Part shown: positions 30,037-38,498 of the stretch, piece by piece | Position numbering within the stretch: the first letter of the stretch is position 1 | Layout: each line of letters opens with the position of its first letter | Origin: Nodularia sp034931045 | GTDB taxonomy: Bacteria > Cyanobacteriota > Cyanobacteriia > Cyanobacteriales > Nostocaceae | Direction: 5' to 3' | DNA: 64,000 nucleotides | NCBI RefSeq assembly: GCF_034931045.1 | Contig: NZ_JAYGHH010000024.1 | Coordinates: forward strand, 7,989-71,988 | Notes under the pieces: generated by a model | Database searches by the model: none | Told to the model about the DNA's origin: nothing | Seen by the model: only the letters and a program-made list of their open reading frames with translations | Position numbers and translations under genes: made by a program

Positions 30037-30366
30037 CTAAACTGAAGCAAAATCAGTAAACTGTCTCATATAAGGTGGCTTAAAACCTAAAATAATATCC
30101 GTTTTTGGTACTCCCAAATCTACCAACTCACTAGCTACTCCTTCCTCAGTAAAATCTCTCTGAATCCAAATTTTTCCATCTCTAATATCTATATGAATAA
30201 TTGTCCCATAAGCTCTTTCGTTATTTTCCCATCCTACATGAACGACTAAATAACTATTTCTTTCACAATCAAAAATCAACTCTTTCTCTGTTCCTTTGGA
30301 AGCATGATATTCTGTATGTCTTGCTAATACAGTTTTTACCAATTCAGGATAATTCATTCTTTCCAT
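30037..30366 (-). CDS. xisI: XisI family protein, paired with XisH
   Basis: This 109-residue protein shows the XisI core: LVVHVGWENNERAYGTIIHI, GKIWIQRDFTEEGVASELV and the ending RQFTDFASV. It is the partner of the adjacent xisH gene, overlapping its 3' end by 13 bp. AGGAG 8 nt upstream supports ATG 30366 over an internal ATG three codons later. The residues between Gly-Trp-Glu and the C-terminus are highly conserved in the family, while the N-terminal helix (YPELVKTVLARHTEY) differs from the solitary XisI at 26519. XisH-XisI pairs are widespread in cyanobacteria and often multiply copied. Their tight coupling and a nuclease-like XisH have a toxin-antitoxin-like look, which is inference. Confidence 0.92.
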   Translation of the reverse strand: MERMNYPELVKTVLARHTEYHASKGTEKELIFDCERNSYLVVHVGWENNERAYGTIIHIDIRDGKIWIQRDFTEEGVASELVDLGVPKTDIILGFKPPYMRQFTDFASV

Positions 30367-30770
30367 AAAACAATCTCCTGTTTAATAGCTTCAAATATCA
30401 GTAATTTTAATTGATGTTCAGCAATGATTTCTTGAATAAATGGGATGAGAAAAAACTCTTTGTATATTTCATTACCAATTGCCAGATATAAAATGCGGTC
30501 GGGTTCTTTTTTTCTTAAAACAGAACGGTAATTAAGTGTTTGTCCTAAAGCTGTATGAAATTCACTAACATCAGATGGACCTAAAAAAGATTTTATTTCA
30601 ACCGCTATTTTTTGTCCTTCTTTTTCCGCTCCTAACAGTCTTTCTGCTGCTAAATCAATCCGAAAGTCAAGACTATCTACTGTAAATGATAAAGGATCAT
30701 CAGTAATTAACCAACCATCTTTCTCTAAAGCTAACCTGACGGCATTGTGAAAAAAATCTTTTGCTGACAT
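30354..30770 (-). CDS. xisH: XisH family protein (PD-(D/E)XK nuclease-like)
   Basis: This 138-residue protein starts MSAKDFFHNAVRLALEKDGW, the canonical XisH start. Inside are FRIDLAAERLLGAEKEGQ (about 56-73) and IAVEIKSFLGPSDVSEFHTA (about 74-93). Together the D and the E-x-K give a PD-(D/E)XK nuclease motif. The length is normal. In Anabaena XisH is needed for excision of the fdxN element, though the recombinase is XisF; no serine recombinase is present in this window. It is followed at once by xisI with overlap, so the two are translationally coupled. The gene lies at the right edge of the accessory island, next to an assembly gap. Confidence 0.92.
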   Translation of the reverse strand: MSAKDFFHNAVRLALEKDGWLITDDPLSFTVDSLDFRIDLAAERLLGAEKEGQKIAVEIKSFLGPSDVSEFHTALGQTLNYRSVLRKKEPDRILYLAIGNEIYKEFFLIPFIQEIIAEHQLKLLIFEAIKQEIVLWKE

Positions 30771-30858
30771 ACAAACTCACAATAACACCCTCTCCTCTAT
30801 TCTATTAGATCCTCTCTCTGCGCCTCTGTGTCTCTGCGGTTCGTTAAAAAAAAGGGAT

Positions 30859-30883
30859 NNNNNNNNNNNNNNNNNNNNNNNNN
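30859..30883. other. Assembly gap (25 N)
   Basis: Twenty-five N separate the xisH upstream region from the ahcY downstream region. Directly to the left is a dispersed repeat (CTCTGCGCCTCTGTG around 30814-30831), which probably caused the assembly break. The true gap size is unknown. Confidence 0.95.
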
Positions 30884-30924
30884 GCAAAACGCCTATCCCC
30901 AAAACAACAATTAATCAACAAAGA

Positions 30925-32202
30925 TTAGGTTCCAGAAGTCCAGGAATTGATGTACTCGATTTGGTCTGCTGTTAGAGTATCAATGTGAATACCCATAGCT
31001 TCCAACTTCAAACGAGCAATTTCTTGGTCAACTTCTACAGGAATAGAGTGTAAACCGGGTTCCAATTTACCTTTATTCTTCACCAGGTACTCAACAGCCA
31101 ACGCTTGGTTAGCAAAACTCATATCCATAACTGCGCTGGGGTGTCCTTCAGCAGCAGCTAAGTTAATCAAACGTCCTTGTCCTAATACCACAACTGACTT
31201 ACCACTAGTCAATTTATATTCTTCAGTGAAAGGACGGACTTCCTTGACTTCCTTGGCTTGAGATTTCAAGTATTTTAAATCAAGTTCTAAATCAAAGTGA
31301 CCAGAGTTACAAACGATCGCACCGTCTTTCATGACATCGAAGTGTTCACCACGAACTACGTGCTTGTTACCTGTCACAGTAATAAAGATATCACCATAGG
31401 TTGCCGCTTCCGCCATTGGGAGGACACGGAAACCATCCATAACGGCTTCAATTGCTTTGATGGGGTCGATTTCGGTAACAATGACATTAGCACCCATACC
31501 ACGGGCGCGTAATGCAGTACCTTTACCACACCAGCCATAACCCACAACCACAACATTCTTACCAGCCAACAAAATATTGGTAGCGCGGATAATGCCATCT
31601 AGGGTTGATTGCCCAGTACCATAGCGATTATCAAAGAAGTGCTTGGTGTCAGCGTCGTTAACGTTGACTGCGGGGAAGGTGAGGACACCATCGTTGAACA
31701 TGGCGCGTAAACGCACGATTCCGGTTGTGGTTTCTTCGGTGCTACCAATCAAATCAGCAATTTGGTGTTGACGGTTTTGAACCAATTCTGCTACCACATC
31801 GCTACCGTCATCAATAATGATATTGGGGCGGTGATCTAAAGCTATTTGAACGTGGCGATTATAGGTGGCGTTGTCTTCGCCTTTGAGGGCAAATACAGGG
31901 ATTTCGTGATCGGCGACGAGACTAGCTGCTACGTCATCTTGAGTAGAAAGGGGATTACTAGCAATTAGGATTGCATCTGCACCACCGGCTTTGAGGGCGA
32001 TCGCCAAATGTGCTGTTTCTGTAGTCACGTGACAACAAGCTACAAGGCGGATTCCAGCAAAGGGTTTTTCTTGGGCAAAGCGATCGCGGATCTGCTTTAA
32101 TACTGGCATCTCGCGTCCAGCCCAGTCTATGCGCTGTCTTCCCAAGGGAGCTAGGGCGAGGTCTTTAACCTCGTGCTTTAATCGGGGAGAAGTTGCAGTC
32201 AT
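30925..32202 (-). CDS. ahcY: Adenosylhomocysteinase (SAH hydrolase)
   Basis: This NAD-dependent enzyme reversibly splits S-adenosylhomocysteine to adenosine and homocysteine, relieving inhibition of SAM-dependent methyltransferases. At 425 residues it is the shorter form lacking the roughly 40-residue insertion of some orthologues. VACCHVTTETAHLAIALKAG lies near residue 55. NDADTKHFFDNRYGTGQST carries substrate-binding residues. VVVGYGWCGKGTALRARGMG near 220 is the Rossmann NAD motif, and the conserved IVCNSGHFDLE and GRLINLAAAEGHPSAVMD follow. The start is ATG 32202, with AGAGGA 8 nt upstream; the frame also extends one codon to a TTG. It is a housekeeping gene and marks the right border of the accessory island. 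Confidence 0.98.
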   Translation of the reverse strand: MTATSPRLKHEVKDLALAPLGRQRIDWAGREMPVLKQIRDRFAQEKPFAGIRLVACCHVTTETAHLAIALKAGGADAILIASNPLSTQDDVAASLVADHEIPVFALKGEDNATYNRHVQIALDHRPNIIIDDGSDVVAELVQNRQHQIADLIGSTEETTTGIVRLRAMFNDGVLTFPAVNVNDADTKHFFDNRYGTGQSTLDGIIRATNILLAGKNVVVVGYGWCGKGTALRARGMGANVIVTEIDPIKAIEAVMDGFRVLPMAEAATYGDIFITVTGNKHVVRGEHFDVMKDGAIVCNSGHFDLELDLKYLKSQAKEVKEVRPFTEEYKLTSGKSVVVLGQGRLINLAAAEGHPSAVMDMSFANQALAVEYLVKNKGKLEPGLHSIPVEVDQEIARLKLEAMGIHIDTLTADQIEYINSWTSGT

Positions 32203-32575
32203 CAAAAATTTCCTCTGAAAAATTAAAAAGTTACGTAAAAATTACGTACCTTACTAGGGTATTGTACAACTGGTGATTTTGGTTTGTAATCACCAATAAA
32301 CTTGTTAATTGTACTCTGTTCTAGTTTGATCTTGCAGAACTTCCGGTTAACTTCATCCCTGATTTTTCTTTTTTGACTTAATTTTTGCTAAGAGTATATC
32401 AGCAACTCTCTATACTGTTACCCAGAGCAGAGGAAGTAAATTGTCATCTATCAAAAGTTAGAAATATTCCCTAAATTTAAAGACTTAACTTTAGATAGGT
32501 ACATTGACATCAGCCAGTCTTAGAGGATGGCTCTGGAAGTGGCGGATAGTAAATTTTGTTTAAGGAGGTATTTAA
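32203..32575. other. Divergent promoter region, ahcY / mscS-like
   Basis: These 373 bp separate two divergent genes. No open frame of note. The strong ribosome-binding site TAAGGAGGTA at 32561-32570 belongs to the mechanosensitive channel gene. I could not assign promoter boxes with confidence. Confidence 0.4.
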
Positions 32576-34393
32576 GTGCGCTTGCAATTTTTGGCGATCG
32601 CCAAGGAAGTCCTGTTGTCCAATTTTGCTTTTATTGAGCAGAAACAGGCATTATTAGACGAAAATTGCCTTGGTAATAGCCGGAATACGGCAAAGAAAAT
32701 GCCAGGTGTACCAGTATCTAATCAAGCCTCCCGCACACCAATAAGGCGGATATCACTCAAAGGGATTTTAGGTAGAAGTATGATGGTGACAATGGCAAGT
32801 TCAATAGCTATAGCTGTTGTTTCAATGCCAAAAGCTTCAGCTCAAATTCCCATTTTGCCTTTTCTACAATCTCCCAATGGTGTCAGTACTGATGCAGACA
32901 GCAGAATTGTTTCTGGGTGGATTTATTTGGACGGCTACCAAGTATTTCAAGTAGCAGCAACAAGAAGCAATTTTACAGAGCGTTCACGCAATATCCAACA
33001 AAATTTAAATCTCATCCACCAAAATTACTTAAGGTTATCTGAACCAGAAATTAAGGTTGAAACCAGGACTTTAAATGGTTTACCAGTGATTTATGTGAAT
33101 AATCAATACCTGATGACCGTTACATCCGAAGATGCCAAACTGCGAAAAGAAGAGCCAGCTACATCGGCAATTCAAATCACCGAACAGTTGAAAAGATCCT
33201 TGCAACGATCTACCAGAGAGCGCACAATTGGAATTTTAACTAGGCAAGCTAAAGTTGCTGGTGGTACTGCACTGTTAATTATTGTGATGAGTGGGGGAAT
33301 ATATTACTTTCAACGCCGTTCTAAACAAAATTCAACACACCCAATCCTCCCGATTTCAGATAATGCCCAACAACTGACAACTCAACTGAATAAACAACAA
33401 GATAAAGATATTCAAGAGGTTAAAAAAAGACTATTTCAAATCACTCAATCCGGAATTTGGGGAAGTGGAATGGTTTTTATATTGGGTCTATTTCCTTATA
33501 CACGAGCATTTCAGGTGGGGATTCTTGCAGCTGCTCAAATTCCTTTGAGATTGGGTATTGTGGTACTAGGAATTTATGTGGCAATTCGTTTCACCTACGC
33601 TCTTATTGATCGCTTCACTTCTACTTTGATCAGCAGTGGTGTTTTATTAAATTCAGAAGCTAATAGACGAATGGAACTGCGAGTTTCGACATTTTCCGGT
33701 GTAACTAAAAGTATTACAACTGGGATTTGGTTGGCAGTTGGGATATTACTATCCCTGGTTTCTTTGGGTATAGATATTGTTCCCTTATTAGCAGGTGCTG
33801 GTTTAATTGGTGTGGCGTTGTCTCTGGCTTCCCAAAGTTTAATTAAAGATGCCATTAACGGTTTTCTTGTCATAGTTGAAGACCAGTATGCTTTAGGTGA
33901 TGTTATTGTTGTGGGAGATGTGGGAGGCTTAGTAGAAAATCTCAATCTACGGATTACTCAATTGCGAGATGCCGAAGGGCGTTTAATTACGATTCCTAAT
34001 AGTGAAATTAAAGTTGTGGCTAATCTTTCTAGCCGTTGGTCACGCGCCGATTTAACTATTCCAGTTGCTTACCAAAATAATATTGATGATGCTTTGCAGC
34101 TGCTTAACCAAGTAGCCTCAGAGATGAATCAAGATTCTCAATGGAAACGTCTGATAATAGCACCACCTGAAGTTTTAGGAATAGATAACTTTGGCGATCG
34201 CGGTTTGATGATTCGTGTCTGGATTAAAACATTACCTCTCAAGCAGTGGGATGTGGGTCGGGAGTTTCGCCGCCGCTTGAAAATCGCCTTTGATCACGCC
34301 GGATTTGTTATTCCTGTCCCTCAACAGGGTATTTGGCTAAATGAAGGTCAATTACTACACTCGGAAGTGAATGGTAAATCTGAGAGTAATTGA
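32576..34393 (+). CDS. MscS-family mechanosensitive ion channel, large form
   Basis: This 605-residue protein starts with GTG at 32576, chosen for the near-perfect ribosome-binding site TAAGGAGGTA 5 nt before it. An unusual hydrophilic extension of about 65 residues precedes a signal-like hydrophobic stretch (VTMASSIAIAVVSMPKASAQ). A periplasmic domain of about 100-230 follows, then transmembrane helices near 225, 290, 325 and 385. The pore-lining helix (LLAGAGLIGVALSLASQSLI, about 405-424) has the small-residue Gly/Ala pattern of MscS TM3. The beta domain follows, with FLVIVEDQYALGDVIVVGDV and RLITIPNSEIKVVANLSSRW. It should act as a pressure-relief or signalling channel. A frame-shared internal ATG nearer the hydrophobic segment remains a possible start. 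Confidence 0.9.
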   Translation: MRLQFLAIAKEVLLSNFAFIEQKQALLDENCLGNSRNTAKKMPGVPVSNQASRTPIRRISLKGILGRSMMVTMASSIAIAVVSMPKASAQIPILPFLQSPNGVSTDADSRIVSGWIYLDGYQVFQVAATRSNFTERSRNIQQNLNLIHQNYLRLSEPEIKVETRTLNGLPVIYVNNQYLMTVTSEDAKLRKEEPATSAIQITEQLKRSLQRSTRERTIGILTRQAKVAGGTALLIIVMSGGIYYFQRRSKQNSTHPILPISDNAQQLTTQLNKQQDKDIQEVKKRLFQITQSGIWGSGMVFILGLFPYTRAFQVGILAAAQIPLRLGIVVLGIYVAIRFTYALIDRFTSTLISSGVLLNSEANRRMELRVSTFSGVTKSITTGIWLAVGILLSLVSLGIDIVPLLAGAGLIGVALSLASQSLIKDAINGFLVIVEDQYALGDVIVVGDVGGLVENLNLRITQLRDAEGRLITIPNSEIKVVANLSSRWSRADLTIPVAYQNNIDDALQLLNQVASEMNQDSQWKRLIIAPPEVLGIDNFGDRGLMIRVWIKTLPLKQWDVGREFRRRLKIAFDHAGFVIPVPQQGIWLNEGQLLHSEVNGKSESN

Positions 34394-34400
34394 TAATTCG

Positions 34401-34480
34401 TAATTCGTAATGCCTCTTTCAGAGGAGCTTCGCTAACGTAATTCGTAATGCCTCTTTCAGAGGAGCTTCGCTAACGTAAT
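34401..34480. repeat. 38-bp tandem direct repeat
   Basis: Two near-identical 38-bp units (34401-34438 and 34439-34476), each starting TAATTCGTAATGCCTC and containing the short hairpin CCTCTTTCAGAGG. The start of a third unit (TAATTCGTC) follows. It lies just after the channel gene stop codon. Confidence 0.9.
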
Positions 34481-34525
34481 TCGTCATTGACCGAATTCAA
34501 ATATGCGCCTTCGCTGAACTCTTAT

Positions 34526-34549
34526 AGAGACGTTGCATACAGCGTCTCT
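34526..34549. repeat. Small hairpin AGAGACG / CGTCTCT
   Basis: A 7-bp stem (34526-34532 with 34543-34549) around a 10-nt loop. This short inverted repeat is frequent in cyanobacterial spacers. It may be a weak terminator for the channel gene, although no T run follows directly. Confidence 0.5.
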
Positions 34550-34698
34550 GTATTCTTTGTTACTAAATGTCTATTACTTATGAGTACAAATGACCAGCAA
34601 ATAGGATGTTGTCAATATAGAACACTTGTACTATAATAAGGTATAGCGCTCACTAAGCCGAGTGCGAACAAAACGGCATTGCCAAAGAGTTCTGGAAG

Positions 34699-34983
34699 AT
34701 GGATTTAAGGGTTAGTCCAATGATTAAGCATTATATTCTCAACCTCAATCCGACTGCCAAGCATGAATGGGATCGGTGTATTTTACGTGACCCACTGACT
34801 GCAAAACGCCCGGACATTGCTAAATTAATAGCTGAAGCTGTTGGTAATGATACTGGTAGTTATTTAGTGAGTGTGAATATTGAAGTCCAAGTTTTAGAAC
34901 AAGCTGCTGCATTTCAATCTGAACAACTCTCGCTGCCATTTGCAGAGTTAAATATCCCGTCACAATTACGAGAAGTAGCGTAA
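34699..34983 (+). CDS. Small hypothetical protein
   Basis: This protein of 94 residues (or 87 if translation starts at the second Met, 34720) is soluble, with no membrane segment or motif I recognise. Its features include HYILNLNPTAKHEWDRC near the start, RPDIAKLIAEAVGNDTGSYL in the middle, and a C-terminal stretch with alternating charge. It precedes another small gene by about 130 bp on the same strand. It may be a conserved cyanobacterial protein, but I cannot name a family. The coding frame is clean and composition matches neighbours, which is the main support. Confidence 0.55.
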   Translation: MDLRVSPMIKHYILNLNPTAKHEWDRCILRDPLTAKRPDIAKLIAEAVGNDTGSYLVSVNIEVQVLEQAAAFQSEQLSLPFAELNIPSQLREVA

Positions 34984-35115
34984 GAACATAGGCGAAGGTG
35001 CAGAGTTCTCCTGTCTCAGCACTTTTACTCTACTCTTAACTACTCTTCTTCTTTTTCTTCTTTCTCAGCACGGGCTAAACGCCCCGCTACCGCTAACAGC
35101 ACTCAGCACTCAGAT

Positions 35116-35487
35116 ATGGAAGAACTTAGCAATTATCCCACTGCGATCGCGGAAGCTGCCCAACGGGTGAATGAAATTGATTCTCAGTTGATGGCAGTGC
35201 AGCAGCAGATTGAACGATTTGAAGGTAACGCGGATCGTGCTGCTGCTTTTGATGTGGATTTAAAAAACGATGCCCAACGTAAAGCCCGGCGCTTTGAAGT
35301 TCTACTGGTGAATCAAGAATATCAAACAGCTATGGATACTCAGATGCGGTTAACTGGGGAAAAAGCCAATGCGATCGCGCAGTTAGAATATCTGCGTAAC
35401 CAGTTTAGTGTCGCTAAATTATTAGCCAGATTAGCGATCGCCCATCAACTCACTGACTTTGAATTACGTGAATTAGTCGGCTTGTAG
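35116..35487 (+). CDS. Hypothetical coiled-coil protein
   Basis: This 123-residue protein is predicted to be almost entirely helical, with heptad-like stretches at about 10-40 (AAQRVNEIDSQLMAVQQQIE) and 75-110 (MRLTGEKANAIAQLEYLRNQ). There are no Cys, membrane segments or catalytic motifs. The start codon at 35116 follows directly after a degenerate CAGCACTCAG heptamer tract. The 3' end overlaps the convergent glycosyltransferase gene by 43 bp (35445-35487), which suggests the two stops were fused by loss of the spacer. With the gene at 34699 it may form a small operon. Function unknown. Confidence 0.6.
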   Translation: MEELSNYPTAIAEAAQRVNEIDSQLMAVQQQIERFEGNADRAAAFDVDLKNDAQRKARRFEVLLVNQEYQTAMDTQMRLTGEKANAIAQLEYLRNQFSVAKLLARLAIAHQLTDFELRELVGL

Positions 35488-36629
35488 TCACCTGATAATT
35501 GATTTAATAGTTGAGCAATCTGTTGATTAATAGTTTTGATATCAAAACGCTGATTAGCGATCGCTTGACCACGATTAGCGATACTTGCAGTCATTTCTGT
35601 TTCTGCAACACAAGTATTGATCACCTGTGCCAATTCCTCAATTTCTCCTGGTGTCACCAGAAAACCATTAACACCCTGTTCCACTAACTCTATCGCCCCC
35701 CCAGCTTTGGCAGCTACTACAGGTTTACCGCATAGCATAGCCTCAACAATGACTCTTCCAAAGGGTTCTGGGGCTATTGATGTATGTGCTACCAAGTTAC
35801 AAGCTGCCATTAATTGGGGAACATCTGTGCGAAATCCTAAAAATTTTACCCGGTTTTCTAGTCCCAACTTTGCCACTTGTTCATGCAATTGTTGGACATA
35901 ATCTTGTTCACCAAACAGGGCATCACCAACGAGAATCACTGTCACTTCTGGCCGACATTGAGATAAAGCGGCAATTAAAATATGTTGTCCTTTCCACGGT
36001 GCAAGTCGGCTGAAGTGTCCAACTACAAATTTTCCTTCTATTTCTAATTGTTGCTGTAATTCTTTAACTTCAGATGCAGAAGTTTGATAATTTTGTAACT
36101 CAAAACCATTGTAAACAATTTCTGTGAGTTTTGCCTTTCCTCCTGCTTGAATAAAGGCTGTTTGACTAGCTTGAGAATTAGCAATTACTAATGAGGCAAA
36201 ACGATTTGCTAAAGTAATGGCAATTCGCAGGTTAGTTTGGCTAAAGTGTTCTAAAGAAAGAATATCATGTAAATGATAAACCAAAGGACGACGAGCAAAA
36301 AAACTCGCCAATGCGCCAATAACTAAGGCTTTTTGGGTGTTGGCATAGATGACATCATATTTTTTAGCTGTTTGTATCACCTTGGCTAATAGTGGTAAAA
36401 GTTGTTTTACACTTGCCAAAGATTGGATAAAATTGCTTTGTTTGCGAACTTGAATTGCTTGAGTTGTTAAAACTGTGACTGGGATATGATGCTGCTGTAG
36501 TAACTTTCTAAAATCACCATCTGCGAATAAGCCTACCAAGGCGCGATCGCTATATGGTTTCGCAATATCTATTAAACACAATTCAGCCCCACCAGGTTTA
36601 CCACTTTGATCTAAAAACAAAATTTTCAT
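35445..36629 (-). CDS. Glycosyltransferase family 4
   Basis: This 394-residue retaining GT-B glycosyltransferase begins MKILFLDQSGKPGGAELCLI, with the Gly-rich N-terminal loop of GT4. VVGHFSRLAPWKGQHILIAAL (about 205-225) opens the nucleotide-sugar-binding domain. EPFGRVIVEAMLCGKPVVAA (about 285-304) contains the E-x7-E motif that binds the donor. The last 20 residues, from NQLSGDYKPTNS, look like an added tail that runs into the convergent gene. It lies 50 bp downstream of another GT4 gene on the same strand, so the two are likely cotranscribed. With the downstream deacetylase and a third GT4 it suggests synthesis of an exopolysaccharide, glycolipid or envelope glycan. Donor and acceptor are unknown. 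Confidence 0.9.
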   Translation of the reverse strand: MKILFLDQSGKPGGAELCLIDIAKPYSDRALVGLFADGDFRKLLQQHHIPVTVLTTQAIQVRKQSNFIQSLASVKQLLPLLAKVIQTAKKYDVIYANTQKALVIGALASFFARRPLVYHLHDILSLEHFSQTNLRIAITLANRFASLVIANSQASQTAFIQAGGKAKLTEIVYNGFELQNYQTSASEVKELQQQLEIEGKFVVGHFSRLAPWKGQHILIAALSQCRPEVTVILVGDALFGEQDYVQQLHEQVAKLGLENRVKFLGFRTDVPQLMAACNLVAHTSIAPEPFGRVIVEAMLCGKPVVAAKAGGAIELVEQGVNGFLVTPGEIEELAQVINTCVAETEMTASIANRGQAIANQRFDIKTINQQIAQLLNQLSGDYKPTNSRNSKSVS

Positions 36630-36679
36630 ATATTATTATTTCTGTGGTGTAGTCTAAAATCAATTGTTGAATAATGGTA

Positions 36680-37849
36680 TCAAGCTAAGAGAACTTGCCG
36701 CACTTGCTGAGTTATTTGTTGCCAATCAAAATTAGTAACTGCATACTCACGGCAGACTGATCGTGAAGGAATTGCTAATTTACCCAAAAGTATCTGTGCT
36801 AACTTTTCAGCAATAGCTATTGCTTCGGTAGAATCAGTAATTAAATCTGGTGAAAATGATGATAAAATTTCTGGCATTCCCCCAACAGGAGTACATAAAA
36901 CTGGAGTTCCACAAGCTAAAGATTCAATCACGGCTAATCCAAACCCTTCAAAAGATTGACTGGGCATAATGGTTAATTCAGCAGCTTGGTAAGCTAGGGG
37001 CAATTGTGCCTCTGGTAGAAAACCTAAAAACTTAACGTTGTCCTCTAAACCTAATTCTTTAACCTGTTGTTGTAGTTTAGCTTGCAAATGACCACGACCT
37101 GCGATCGCCAGCCAAACATCGGGAACTTGTGGCTTAATGATTACCAATGCCTGTAATAATTTGTCAATACCAACTCGCTGTACTAAGCGGCGGGATGTAA
37201 ATAATATACGGCGATTTTCCGGCCAGTCTAGCTTTTCTCGTGCGGCTTGGCGTGACAGATTGGCTTGAAACCAATTAATATTGACTCCCCCAGGGATAAT
37301 ATGTATTTTCTTCCAAGGTATTTGATATTGTTGATGTAAAATGTTACCGAATGCTTTACTAAGAACAATGAAGCGATCGCAGCGATTATAAGTACTTTGT
37401 TCTATTAGCCGTCGCTTGAGAAAAAGATTGAGTTGATTACTAACTGTTTCCTGCTGGCTTTCAGATGCCCAAGGGCCATGAAAGTTAAAAGTTATGGGTA
37501 CGCCTTTGGGCAGAAGATCCAAAACGGGAAAGCTATATAGTGCAAAATGTAGATTAATTGCATCTGGTTTGCTGTTGCGGGTTTTTTTAAATTGGTGACG
37601 AATAGATCGCAGTCGTTGCCAAATAGCCTGATCTGGATCAGCCAAATTTGTCAGTTTAATTGGTAAATTTACTTCATTTTCCGGTAGCCCAACACCGCAT
37701 AATTCTATTTGATCTTGGTTGGCTGCTAATCTATGAGTTAGTTCATAAATATACCTTTCTAATCCACCAGGAGTTTTGGGAAACCATCCTATTCCCAATG
37801 TAACAATTGATGCAGATGTTGAATTAAAATTTTCTTTTTTATCTTCCAC
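36680..37849 (-). CDS. Glycosyltransferase family 4
   Basis: This 389-residue GT-B enzyme has VTLGIGWFPKTPGGLERYIY at the N-terminus (about 16-35), with the usual G-G-L-E-R loop. ILFTSRRLVQRVGIDKLLQAL is at about 215-235. FEGFGLAVIESLACGTPVLC (about 305-324) holds the E-x7-E donor-binding motif. There is no signal peptide, so it acts at the cytosolic face of the membrane. It is the first gene of a two-gene unit with the GT4 at 35445. It shares only the general fold with that gene, so they probably add different sugars. Confidence 0.9.
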   Translation of the reverse strand: MEDKKENFNSTSASIVTLGIGWFPKTPGGLERYIYELTHRLAANQDQIELCGVGLPENEVNLPIKLTNLADPDQAIWQRLRSIRHQFKKTRNSKPDAINLHFALYSFPVLDLLPKGVPITFNFHGPWASESQQETVSNQLNLFLKRRLIEQSTYNRCDRFIVLSKAFGNILHQQYQIPWKKIHIIPGGVNINWFQANLSRQAAREKLDWPENRRILFTSRRLVQRVGIDKLLQALVIIKPQVPDVWLAIAGRGHLQAKLQQQVKELGLEDNVKFLGFLPEAQLPLAYQAAELTIMPSQSFEGFGLAVIESLACGTPVLCTPVGGMPEILSSFSPDLITDSTEAIAIAEKLAQILLGKLAIPSRSVCREYAVTNFDWQQITQQVRQVLLA

Positions 37850-38498
37850 TTACTTAGCTCCTATAATGTATTCATTCCGTATATGTTTAATTTCATACTA
37901 AACTTGCACATTGTTTTTTAGTCAACCGGAAGTTATTTGATGCTGCTAATACTTTTATCCTCCCATTATCTATAGAATCAGTAACTTTTACGTCATCCTC
38001 TATAGAGATTTTTATGAAAAACATAACTTATCAAGAATTTGGCTGGTTATGGAAATATTTTAAATTAGTTCGGGCTGAATCTAGTCCAATTTCTTGTATT
38101 AATATTTACTAGTTTTTAATTAATCACAGGTAAATACCAATAATTAAAAGTGGAAATGATCACAAGCAAATAAAAAATCTGTATTTTTTTTGTAAATATT
38201 TGATGAACCTCAGATATTTACTCACAATTGTTTGTTATTAAATGTTAAATATGATGAGCAAAAGGTTTGTAAATACCAAAACCGCAGTTGAGTGCAATAC
38301 ATATAACCGTTTCGATCAAAACAAGTATCTAAAATTTTCAGGGTGGGATTGGCAAATTATTAATAGTTGGAAATTTGAAGCTAGTTAAAAAATCCATCTA
38401 TTTAATGTATTGTATTTTACCTAAAACTTAAATATTTAGGAGAATTCTTTCTTGAATCCGTTCACTGAATGTCTTGCATGATAACAGCTTAAAATTAT
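37850..38498. other. Intergenic region, AT-rich
   Basis: These 649 bp separate divergent genes. No open frame longer than about 40 codons looks coding. The DNA is very AT-rich with many short A and T runs. It should contain promoters for the GT4 pair (left) and the beta-propeller gene (right). No hairpin or riboswitch-like structure could be recognised by eye. Confidence 0.4.
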
